NCBI GenBank assembly: GCA_023630585.1
Contig: CM042567.1
Span: 15,495,001-15,559,000 of the forward strand
Origin: Cranoglanis bouderius
Taxonomy: Eukaryota; Chordata; Actinopteri; Siluriformes; Cranoglanididae
DNA length: 64,000 bases
Direction of reading: 5' to 3'
Made by a program: the position numbers and the translations under genes. Positions 37,834-51,000 of the stretch are shown here, piece after piece. Each line of letters starts with the position of its first letter. Positions within the stretch are counted from its first letter, which is position 1. Below the pieces are notes generated by a model that worked only from the letters and a program-made list of their open reading frames with translations, ran no database searches and was not told the origin of the DNA.

Positions 37834-39225
37834 GTGGAGGAAAAAAGTATTTGATCCCCTGCTGATTTTGTACGTTTGCCCACTGACAAAGAAATGATCA
37901 GTCTATGATTTTAATGGTAGGTGTATTTTAACAGTGAGAGACAGAATAACAACAAAAAAAATCCAGAAAAACGCATTTCAAAAAAGTTATAAATTGATTT
38001 GCATTTTAATGAGGGAAATAAGTATTTGACCCCTTCGACTTAGTACTTGGTGGCAAAACCCTTGTTGGCAATCACAGAGGTCAGACGTTTCTTGTAGTTG
38101 GCCACCAGGTTTGCACACATCTCAGGAGGGATTTTGTCCCACTCCTCTTTGCAGATCCTCTCCAAGTCATTAAGGTCATTTTCAATGCCCTGGCTGAGGG
38201 AAGGAGGTTCTCACCCAAGATTTGACGGTACATGGCCCCGTCCATCATCCCTTCGACGTGGTGCAGTTTTCCTGTCCCCTTAGCAGAAAAACACCCCCAA
38301 AGCATAATGTTCCCACCTCCATGTTTGACGGTGGGGATGGTGTTATGACTTGGGGTCATAGGCAGCATTCCTCCTCCTCCAAACACGGCGAGTTGAGTTG
38401 ATGCCAAAGAGATCTGACCACACCTGACCACAACACTTTCACCCAGTTCTCCTCTGAATCATTCAGGCAAACTTCAGACGGGCCTGTACATGTGCTTTCT
38501 TGAGCAGGGGGACCTTGCGGGCACTGCAGGATTTCAGTCCTTCACGGCGTAGTGTGTTACCAATTGTTTTCTTGGTGACTATGGTCCCAGCTGCCTTGAG
38601 ATCATTAACAAGATCCTCCCGTGTAGTTCTGGGCTGATTACTCACCGTTCTCATGATCACTGAAACTCCACGAGGTGAGATCTTGCATGGAGCCCCAGAC
38701 CGACGGAGACTGACAGTTTCTTCCATTTGCGAATAATCACACCAACTGTTGTCACCTTCTCACCAAGCTGCTTGGTGATGGTCTTGTAGCCCATTCCAGC
38801 CTTGTGTAGGTCTACAATCTTGTACCTGACATCCTTGGACAGCTCTTTGGTCTTGGCCATGGTGGAGAGTTTGGAATCTGATTGATAGATTGCTTCTGTG
38901 GACAGGTGTCTTTTATACAGGTAACAAACTGAGATTAGGAGCACTCCCTTTAAGAGAGTGCTCCTAATCTCAGCTCATTACCTGTGTAAAAGACACCTGG
39001 GAGCCAGAAATCTTGTTGATTGATAGGGGATCAAATACTTATTTCACTCATTAAAATGCAAATCAATTTATAACTTTTTTGAAATGTGTTTTTCTGGATT
39101 TTTTTGTTGTTATTCTGTCTCTCACTGTTAAAATACACCTACCATTAAAATTATAGACTGATCATTTCTTTGTCAGTGGGCAAACGTACAAAATCAGCAG
39201 GGGATCAAATACTTTTTTTCCCCAC

Positions 39226-39262
<37 letters not shown>

Positions 39263-42200
39263 ACCCATGAGACTCACAGCAATACATTTTTACTATACTA
39301 TACTATCACTTTGATACCATATCAAAGTGAAATGATGATAGACTTTATTTGGCATGTTCAAATTGTAATAAACTGAGGAGGGTTAAATTGCTAAAAAACA
39401 AACAAAAAAAACCCCCAAAACAAACAAACAAACAAAAACAAAAAAAAACTAGCATGATATATTGATAGTCAGCCTTATTAGCTTCCTTTTATTATTAATG
39501 CGTTACACTGGTCTACAAGCAAAATGCTTCCAGAATAAAAGTAGTGAAACTTTACCTAATATGGGTCACTAATAAAGAAAAATTGAGTCAAAAGTGCTAA
39601 TTGGCTATAGTTTTTACATAGAGTATTGGGTCAAAATGTGAAATTCTATGCAAATTAACAAGAGAATGGCTATTGATTGAAAAGAAATGTTTGTCTCTGA
39701 GTTACCAGTTCTACCTCAAAACACTGTCTGCACATTAGAATACATTCATCTTGACCAGAATTTTGACAGAACGTGCTCTGTTTGACATATTCACAGTTAT
39801 CTGTGTCTTGGAAGTGGACAAAATGCATGCATGTAGATACATTTCATGAGTGGTGGCACACATTGATCTATGTGTCTCAAGGCACATGTAGCAGCTTGAA
39901 AAATTGTGAGTGCCTGATATTTCTATGGAACTGTCTCATATTTTTGACCTCAGGAAGCAGAGATGCCTTGATACTGTGTAAACAGTGCAGATAACTTCTG
40001 TTATATTTGTGGTGAGGTAACCTTTGCATCACAAAAGCGCAGTATAACTGCAGTGGATGCAAAATAGGGGATCAGGACAAGAGTTGGGCCCCACATTATT
40101 GTTGTAACACATGTGCAACTTAGTTGTTTTATGTGATGTTTTAGCTCGTTTTCTGTGATGCATTTAGTCACTTTAAGTCATAAGACATTTCTTGTTTAAT
40201 CTTTGACAGGTTAGGACCTGGAAATTGAACACTTTTCAGAATATAGGTAAAGAATTTTCTAATGTAAGATTTATGATACTGTTATAAAAATATGCATAAA
40301 CCTATGTACATTTGTAATAAAACTTTATCATTAAATATCTTGAAAACATTAGCCAACCAGCAAATTTATCATTTGTTTTTCAATTCATCTTATCAAAGTA
40401 TGTAGGATTTAGCAAATTTTATCTCTGAAGCAGGTAATTTCCAAAAATTTATAAACCAGTGTTATCATTGTTTGGTAGTTGATTGTCAAATTAGCATTGC
40501 TCACTGTTAACCCACACTAGCAGAGAACAGCTTTTAAAACTGCTTTAGTAATGTTACCAGCACTCAAATAAATCTTTATACTTTTGCACCTAGCAGACCC
40601 CAAGTCTCAAACACTTTTTGCACCTTAAGACCTTTGCACTAGCATATCATGGTCCTTTTGAATGTTTGTATTTGGGGATTTTATCCATTACCTTTCATGT
40701 ACCTCTGTTTTTTTTTGTTTTTTTTTTCAAGTGTCTCTTTACACAGATCAGCCATAACATTAAAATCACTGACAGGTGAAGTGAATAACATTGATTATCT
40801 TATCACAATGGCACCTGCCAAAGGGTGGGACAATCAGTGAACAATCAGTTATCTAAGTTGATGTGTTGGAAGCAGGAAAAGCCATGTGTGTGTGTGTGTC
40901 GCTTACCTGGGGAAGAGATGGCACCAGGATGCACTATGGGAAGAAGGCAAGCCGGCAGAGGCAGTGTTCTGCTGGGAAATCTTGGTTACTGGCATTCATG
41001 TGGATGTTACTTTGATACGTACCACCTACCTAAACATTGTTGCAGACCAAGTACACCCCTTCATGGCAACATATTCCCTAATGGCAGTGGCCTCTTTCAA
41101 CAGGATAATGTGCCCTGCCACACTGCAAAAATTGTTCAGGAATGGTTTAAGGAACATGACAGAGTTCAAGGTGTTGGCTTGGCCTCAATCCGATCGAGCA
41201 TCTGTGGGATGTGCTGGACAAACAAGTCCCCACCTCGCAACTTAAAGGATCTGCTGCTAACATCAGAAGGATTCATCCATTTCTATCGATACAGGTAACT
41301 CAGGTGCTTGTTCAGTCCCTTGTCATTTTGAGACTGGACTACTGCAACTCGCGCCTGGCAGGTCTGCCTCTGAGCACCAACTGACCTCTGCAACTGATCC
41401 AGAATTGCTATACTCCCTCCAGTGGCTTCCTGTAGCTGAGCGCATCACATTTAAAACACTGATGCTTGCCTACAAAGCCAAAAATGTACTAGCACTCACT
41501 TACCTCAAAGCACTTATCACACCCCGCACTGCACCACTCTCCCTCCAATCCTCTAGCACTGCTTGACTTGTCCCACCATCTCTCAGAATACAAGGAAGGC
41601 ATGCATCAAGACTGTTCTCTGTTCTGGCACCTAGGAGGTGGAATGAACTTCCCCTACAGCTGAGTCACTGGCAGTCTTCAAACGACGTCTAAAGACCTAC
41701 CTCTTCCTGAAGTACTTATATTAGCACTTAAAAAAAACTGTGTTGTCTGTGTGCTTTAGACTGATGGTATTCTTAGTCTGTGACCTAGTGAACCAGTATC
41801 AGGATGTATTTATTGATAGAGACTTCAAAGCACTTCTGTAACTCACTCTGAATAAGAGTGTGTGCCAAAGGCCATAAATGTAAACGTCTAAAGTCTTGGT
41901 GCCAGATACCACAGCACACCTTCAGTTTTGTGGAATCCATGCCTCGACGGGTCAGAGCTGTTTTGGTGGCACAAGGGGGACCTACACAATATTAGGCAGG
42001 TGGTTTTAATGTTATGGCTGATCAGAGTATTTTTATGCACTGAAATGGCTCACTACCTCATTTTGTTGTGCGATATGCAGAATGATAATAAAGTTGTCTT
42101 TGACTTTCATTTCAGTAGTGGTAGCATTAATACAACGTTCACCAAATGAAAATTATGTATAGTAACTGATTATAGATGGACCTGTAGTGCAGTCATAAAA

Positions 42201-45200
42201 TCTCCAGAGAATTCAAACTACTTACCTTCTTTATTTTCTTTATATCAGGGTCATCCTCTTCTTGATTGGAATGACAAGGTAACATTCTCTCCTTTGCTTT
42301 GTTCAGCACCACAACCTAAATACAATATGTGAAATACAAACATCCTCATCAGACTAAATTAAGGGGCAAATAATTGACTTATCTAGAAGTACTATAAAAA
42401 TGGATGGAGAATGTATAATCCCAGTTAAGTCCACTTCAGTTCCAAGTGTTAACAGTACAAAATGTGGAAATGATAGATGGGGGGTGAATACTTATGCACT
42501 ATACGTGTTAATTTAATGATGTTGATTTTGACCTCAGCCTTGAGCCTTTCGATCTCTGTGTCCTGGTCTTCAAGCTGTGTGCGGAGCTGATTGGCAGCCA
42601 CCTTCTCCGTCTCCATGATCTGCACCAGGTGGATGTACTTTTGCCTGAGCACCTCACGCGCGATGATGAGATCAGAGTAGCTGAAGAAGGGATGTTATTT
42701 CTTTGTGGTAAACATTTTGTTACAACTAAATATTCTAAATGAATTATTCATTTATATAGAATATTATTCAGTGATGTAAAATCTAAACATAGGGGGTGTC
42801 GATGGGTGACCTGAGAGTAAAGCACTCCCTGCACTTGCCTAAAAATGAAAGATGGTGGAATTTATGGGTAAAAAAAAAGCCATTTGTATGGATCGAAGAG
42901 CTTCTCTTGAAAAAAGCTTTTCTTTGACTTTTTGTGCCTTTAAATTTTACAGCTTGAAGTTTTTACATGTGGAAAAACGACAACCACAGAAATGACACAT
43001 CAGAACATTCAGCTTTTCCTGATACAGCTGTAGTACATCTGAAATACTATTGCGTTCATCCACTGCAACTTACATAAGCTAAAGGTGCTTCTTTCTCACA
43101 AAAATCAGTTAAATGCCTTCATTCGCTGTTATACCTGGCTTGCTGAATGGCTTCCACCCACTCATTACAGTCTGTATCGTCTTCGGTCCGCAACTCCAGA
43201 GGTTTCTGTCCATCATGGCCGAAGATGACCAGGAAATAGTGCTTAATAAGGGAAAAACAATGAAGTCATCAGTAAACACAAGACACATTGGTCATACAAT
43301 GAAGATTGTGCAGGTGGTATTTCCTATAATTGCAAAAAAGACTGTACAGAGGTTTTATTCCATATTTTCTTTTCCCTAAGATGATTATAATGTTATTTGC
43401 AAGCCAAAAGCCCAAAAGGGTGTTAATGCAATAGGACGAGAGTGAATGTGTGAGTGTGTGTACACTTGTATGTTATAGGACTTAAGCTTAAGGGCTTTTT
43501 GTTTTCTCTCATCGCATAGCAGGTCATCTGGTGAGTGTGTGTGTGTGCGTGTGTGCGTGTGCGCGCATATCTGCACTTATGTAACAGCCTTTGCTTCTCA
43601 TCTCTGCTTTTAATGCACTCTCCTCAGCCCCAGGGCTTGTTTAAGCTGGAAGATAACAATAGAATCACTGTTTCCTTATACACACTTCTCAATCTACCGC
43701 ACATCCACCACTCCAACTCATCACCACAATCACACAGTGTCCTGATAGCACTTATTGTGTGTTAAACTAACAAAATTATATCTACTTACTTCATTATCTT
43801 CACTACCACTGCGAACTCACTGAAAGAGGGAACTAACATTTGTATTTCCTGTGTATTTATAAATCTACACAATGCACAGTGACCTCTATACTTTCTTTTA
43901 TTTTTATTCAAATGACTGTTACTATCAGGGAGGCTCCTATTATTTGTAAGGTAGTGGTGCATTGTGTAGCAGGGACACACTTGCATGTGCACTTGTCTCT
44001 TAAAGCTTAGCAGACCGTAATGTGTGAAGGAGCCTTATTTTCAGAGAGCTGTGTTCTTAGAATCAACAAACTGATACATAATAATTTAATGCAAAATCTT
44101 TGCAAAGAATATAATTTATTATCTGAGGCCAGAGTTCACTAGTAGGATGGGGGTGGGGGGTGGGGGGACGGGGGGTAGGATATCTTGTGTAACGTTTTGT
44201 GGTGAGTGCTTCTGGAATAATAATACAGTACCACTTCAGCATAACACAAAACCCGATTTCCATGGTAACCTGAGACATTTCACTTGTTTGCCGTTCTGTC
44301 AAGTATGTTTCATTTGAAATCTAAATCTTTTGCAGGTACAATCAAAGAGATGGACTGTCTTAATAACTAATAGCCACAGTTGTTGTGATTTGGTAAAATG
44401 TAACCACCGTAAAAGATTAACAGGTGTATTTTTGCCATCAAAAGCTCTAATCAATGTGGTAATGAAAATGTGTCAGCTATGCTTCCAAAATACACTGATC
44501 TGATTTTTGTATTCCAGATGAATTATGGTGGCTTGATGGACTTCATAATGAATCTTATAATGACTCCACAAACAACTGTTCTATGAATATGCAGAGCGGT
44601 TCGCACATATCAAAGGCCTCCTCAGTCCAGCTGGCCAACAAAACAAATTACAATGAGCCATTTGCTTTTAGAATGTATTACTTTGAAGCTCTATTCTTTT
44701 GTAATAGTTTGGAGCTTCATGGCAGACATGCTGTTGAGGAAAATTTTAATAGTATTGGTCCACTGAGAGACCTTTGTCAAATAGGGTTCAATGTAATGGT
44801 ATTCATAATTTTCCATAAAGATGATGTGCCACATGTTTTCCCGTCATATCCCAGTTTATCTCTAGTCCTGGCTGAGGTTTTCAGTGGTCCACTTTATCGA
44901 ATTACTAACCACCAGCCTAGTCAATTAGCATCTGCTGAGCATGTATACGAATCCTGTTTGATCCTGTTTTTATGAAGTCCTATTAATGTTCCATTGCATG
45001 ATACTGAACCTTATTTCATCTTACTTTCTATCATCACCAGCCTTTTGCCCATTTTCCTGTTTCTGCCTTTTGGATCCCTTTAATACTCTGTAACTGATAT
45101 TTTAACCTTTCACATGTTTTTGACAATGCATTTGAAATGTGGATGTGAATGTGCATTTTTCATGTTTGTAACTGAGGATTTTGCCAAAATTGCATGATTG

Positions 45201-48021
45201 AAGAAAGTCAACACAAACTTGCTCATGGAAGGGGTAGTTAGCTTTCCACAGCAATTCTTTTAATCCATACATGCCATGTCCACAGTGACATCCGCCACTG
45301 TAAGTCTTTCTATTTAACCAGCATACCAATCTACCACACTAGCTTCCCCAAGCATATCCTAATGTTATACCCATTTAGTTATACCTGATAATTATGATAG
45401 CCAAACAAGTGACGATTTGTCTCACACCGTGAGACACTGAGGTTTCCAACATCGGTCATCTTACTACTTATTGGAAGGGCATTAGAATTGACTACGCTAT
45501 CAAGAAACATCCTAGTTAAGAAACTACCTTCTACAAGTGCTTTCTCTCTTTAGATCAGAGTTTGATCATCTTCCAGATAGCAAGCATAGTGGTGAAAGGT
45601 TACTCTAGAATGAAGCTGCACCTTGCACACTATATCAAAATTCTCCATGACAAGTACTAGAATGCAGAAATGAACACCTCACGCTAGATGAACTCATAAA
45701 TATGTCAATAAATCTCAGCTTACTTCATGAAAGGAAAAGGCCAGTAAATGACCTCCCACCAATGCCTCTGCATTTACCAAAAGGTTAACAGAAAGGTCAC
45801 CATGCTCTTGATTTTTTTTTAGTTTTCATTATCCAACATTTGTACCATTGCAGAATCATCATCTACATTTGCTCTTTCTGCATTCTATGCCACAACAATA
45901 TTTCAGATATCAGAAATAGTTCACTGTCATGGCCATTTCCTCTGTTAGTTAGTCCTCCTATACATTTAGGAACAGCATGAAACTTCATGAAACATTACTT
46001 GCCTTCCTGGCTGGCTCGCCAAATTTGTTGTGGGGATTTTTTCCCATTAAAAGTTCTTGCTGATTCTTAGAAGTTTGGTGTCCTTTCTTATCCTTGAACG
46101 TACAGGTGCATCTCAATAAATTAGAATGTCGTGGAAAAGTTCATTTATTTCAGTAATTCAACTCAAATTGTGAAACTTGTGTATTAAATAAATTCAGTGC
46201 ACACAAACCTTTGCAGGTGTTTTGAGTTGATTAGCTGATTGGCATGTCACCATATTCTAATTTGTTGAGATAGTGAATTGGTGGGTTTTTGTTAAATGTG
46301 AGCCAAAATCATCACAATTAAAAGAACCAAAGACTTAAACTACTTCAGTCTGTGTGCATTGAATTTATTTAATACACGAGTTTCACAATTTGAGTTGAAT
46401 TACTGAAATAAATGAACTTTTCCACGACATTCTAATTTATTGAGAAGCACCTGTACGTTCAAGGATAAGAAAGGACACCAAACTTCTAAGAATCAGCAAG
46501 AACTTTATTACAACGGTAAACCCAAGCAATAAAGGAGGTCGGTCTCGAGAGTGAACGCTGAAGAGTTGACCATAGTGCAGGATATCCCCACGACACAACC
46601 CATTTCAAGACCAGCACACATTCCCTCGAATCACCAATTACTGTACATGGCTAGAAAGCAGACCAGTGTGAATGAGCAAATACATCTCACTCCAGTTCAC
46701 TATGACAATATGTAAATATTTATAGTAAAAAAATAAAAAATTTATAGTCATATCTATTCTTTCTCAGAGGCTGATATATAAATTCATGATCAAGTTTTTT
46801 TTTTTCTTGCCAGAGAAATTGTCAGCCTGTGTCTGTGTATCAATCATAATGTTTGTAACACTGTTGTAAAATTAAATATTGCTACCCTCTCTGTCTAGTC
46901 CCTAAAGCTGTAAAACATACAGAGACTCTATACACCTGACTAGAATACATCCAATCACTGGCCACTTTAATAAGAACACCTGTACCCCTGCTCATTATCC
47001 AATCAGTCTAGTGCAGTAGCACAATGCATAAACTCCTACAGATACAGGTCAGACTGGTTTGAGTATTTCAGAAACTACTGATCTCAAAATGCACAACACA
47101 TCAAACCTTGACATAAATGGAAGACCAGACTGGGTTCCACTCCTGTCAGCCAAGAACAAGAATCTGGAACTACAGTGGGCACAGGTTCCCTGAAACTGGA
47201 TAGTTGAAGATTGGAAAAACCTTACCTGGTCATTTTTCAATTTTCAGCTATGCAGTTTTGTGAGCCTGTTCCCATTGGTTATCTGAGTTACTGTAGCTTT
47301 CTTGTCAGCTTTAACCAGTCTGGCCATTTTTCTCTGACCTCATTCATCAACAAGGCATTTCTGCCTACAGAACTGCTGCTCACTGGTTGTTTTTTGTGTT
47401 TTTCGCACCATTCTGTGTAAACTCTAGAAACTATTAAGCATGAAATCCCAGGAGATCAGCAGTTTCTAAAATATTCAAACCAGCCCATCTGGCACGAACA
47501 GCAACCATGTCAGGGTATTTGTAGTGTGCATAATCTAAAAAATGGAAAACCACATTAAGGGCTGGTGAGAGTATTTGTAGTGTGCATAATCTAAAAAATG
47601 GAAAACCACATTTAAAACCAGTATGTCCAATATGAGTACTTATTTATGTCATAACGCCTAGCAAATCTCCCATCAGTCTTCAGCACATTCATCAGTAATC
47701 CATCAGGAAAACATAAGAAATGTTCCATGTGGACTGTGTCCAGAACCTTAAACTATATATAATTACTGCATTTTCATCACACTAGTCAAAAGAAGCTCTG
47801 ATATCCTGGCCTCAAGTTGCTTTATTGGAATTTATGACATTAAAAGGATTTACTTTTGCAAATCTCAATGTCAGTGTAACCCTTGTGCAACTTACTTTGA
47901 AACTGTCACTAGCAGAAAGAACTGATGAAGTATTGGAGAACTGTTAGCAGTCAAAGTAGCCTCAGAGTGGAAACTTTAGTAGAATTGTCCTCAGGAACCA
48001 GTCACAGGTCTATCTGTGTTG

Positions 48022-48094
<73 letters not shown>

Positions 48095-51000
48095 CTCTTT
48101 CTCTCTCACTTTCTGTCAAGCTACACATACTATTCCTGAGATACCAATGATCCTGACTCCTTCTGCTTCTCCAGACCTGCCTGATCCATCCTGATGGCTT
48201 ACTTCTGGTTGGAGTTCTCGTCACCTGAAAATCACTTGCTGCTGCTGAAGATGGCCCCACATGGACAGCCTAAAGATCACCATGAGATTACTGTGGTACC
48301 ACATAGAAACCATAAAGATAGCTGTGGATGTTCTTCCTTGTTCAATCTTGGTTAGCCTTAAGACTGCAATTGCTAAGAACTGTTTGCACTCAAGTCTCCA
48401 TTACTGAACAGTTAATAAGTGCAGTTCGATACAATAGACTTTAAATTAAAACTATGATGAATTCAGAAATTACTCTGATGCTCATACTCACAAGTTAATC
48501 ATAAGCTCATAAGATTCTGTTTACAAAGTTGCACTTTTTGGCAATATAGTATACAGTTATAGAAGAGAATTTATTTAATATCGCACTATCCAGAGTCACC
48601 CTGATGATGTCTGGTTCCTCTCAAGGTTTCTTCCTCATGTCGTCTCAGGGAGTTTTTTTTATTGCCACTATTGTCAAACTGTTACTCAACAGGCATAAGT
48701 TTATAAATTTTAAACTTATATCCAGAATTTATATATTTCTGCAAAGATGATTTGTGACAATGTCCGTTGTTAAAAGCGCTATACAGATAAAATTTAATTG
48801 AAAATCAAGATGGCAGAGAGACTCAATCTTAGCCATTTTGACCCCCTTCAAAGTTCTTTTAAAAAGTTTCAACTTGGCAAGCCTGTCAACTGACTACTAA
48901 TTTACAGCTGTCTCATTTATTCACTGGGCTCAATGTATATATACAGTATATCACTTTAGAAACAATCTTGCCTTGTGATGTCTTGCCAGTGCCCCATTGA
49001 TGTACATTAGTTAGTTGTACATTAGTTTGTACATTAGCTAGTTTGGCCATATTTTAAATACTACCTGTTTGACGACGGCCTTAGCCTTATGCTTTGACTA
49101 GTGTTTGTAGGACATTTCCCAAAGGTTTCCTGCCCACAGTGAAACACAAAAACTATAGAAAATGGCATCAGCAGCTTATGACTAGTGATCGGCCAATATA
49201 TCACCAAAGTTGATACATCGGCCGATATTTGCCATGTTTTAATTATCTGCATCGGCTGATAAATCTTCCTGTTCGGCCAATATGTGACCAGCCAGACATC
49301 AGATGCCATATAAAGCATAAGCACATTCTTCCTTATTCTGGCTAAAAAAACGCCACTCAGACGTGAAGCGAGCATCTGGCAGACAGTAAAATGACCAGTC
49401 GTCATTAGCTTTTTAACATGACGTTACATAATGTTACACACAACAACACTCCGGCGTGCAACAAAGTCTTATTCAAACAGTACCGGGAGATGTCAGATCC
49501 GCAGCCCAGCGGTAGCGAATAAGCTCTTGGTGAGTTCCTACGGGGACACAGATGTGCAATAAACAAATTTAAACAAAACTGAAAACATTTTACCTCACAA
49601 ACAATCACAACACCGCAACTGGTTCTTCCTCAGGCACGTGAGGAAACAGGGAAAGATATTACATAAATATTATGCACAATAAATGTTCATTTAGTTTCAC
49701 CAATTTTCTGTATCTCTCATTTACTGTAATTAAATTCGTGTTAAATCAGCCAGTCGGCAACACTGCTTCCTAGATATCGGCACTGGCATTGGCCATTAAA
49801 AACCCATATCAGTCGACCACTACTGGTGACTATAGAATTTGGTGGGGCAGGCCGACATTAATAATTACATAGACTCAAACACATTAAAGTCAAGAGGCTA
49901 TTACAACTTTTTTTTTTAGAAAAAAGAATTAGAGCAACCCTGTATAGGAAGTTGAGAGATGACAAGATACAGTCATCCAGCATACAGTCTAGCAACTTGT
50001 TTTGAGTGATTTTAGACATACCTTCAACTGTGTTTGAGGTAATATCATTAACCACGGTTGACAGATTTCAGCAACTGCACCTCAAAAACCACACAAAAAT
50101 CTGGATTGGAAAAGGTAGATATGTTTCTTCTTTTCCTCAGCCTTTCCAGTGGCTGCACCAACACTGGCTGTACTGGCTACACCAACATTTTATTAGCTTC
50201 AGATTAAACTCAGATTATTTACTTTAAAATAAATTTGTCAATAAATTCTTGTCAGCCACAGGGTATTTCTTTTAACTAGTCCAACTGGCAACTCTGTCAT
50301 TGACTGTCCTGTCCAGTCCTCCACCTCCACTGAAAATGTTCATAGAGCAAGCATGGGGCAGCTTAAATCCTGCCCCTATGGATCACTATTAGTTCTTTGT
50401 TGCAGTTCCCATTTTGACCATTAGCTACAATAATAATTCTATCAAAACTAACTGGGGCCCCAGAAAGGTGAAAAAATCAATGGAAAATCAGCGTATATAA
50501 TTAAATAGCAACATAAAAAAAAATAAAATTTGGTCACACAAAAGAGGTAATTAATATTTCAATGGAGTTGTGAATGTGGATGTAATGAAGATTAATATTT
50601 GTTAAAAAGCTGATTGCTGCCCCTAAGATGAGCCACCACTGGAAAATGGCATGCTGGGTATGGGCACAGGGTGTCTGACTCATGACTTTTACGTAATTTC
50701 CACCAATTGTTTTGTTCTGACAACAAGAGCATGCTTTCTTGCTGCCCCAACGTTGCTTATATTCAACAACATTGCAGTAAGTTCCATCATCATTGAATTG
50801 TGATTTCATCATATGTCAGAGATTTTTAAAAGCTTTCTAAAAGTTTTCTAAGATCGATATTTTCCCTTATTCACACTAAACCTCAAAAATGCCATTTTCA
50901 GATTTATCCACTTTGGAGAGCAAAATGATGTGAAAAGGAAAAGGCATCTCAGATAGTTAAAATTTGGGATTTGGGCAGCATCAACCATAATATTTGAGTT

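Noticed and set aside
35182..39260. Short direct repeats flanked by spacers, looking briefly like an ordered array
   Set aside because: They are microsatellites and transposon ends; a CRISPR array is not expected in vertebrate DNA and no regular spacer pattern exists.
44583..44975. 130-codon plus-strand open frame in rasgrf2 intron 1
   Set aside because: No recognisable domain, no clear promoter or poly(A) context, and length within chance for an AT-rich 64-kb window.
47925..48260. Overlapping 89-codon frames rich in Ser-Leu or Arg-Glu
   Set aside because: They are translations of the (CT)n microsatellite.
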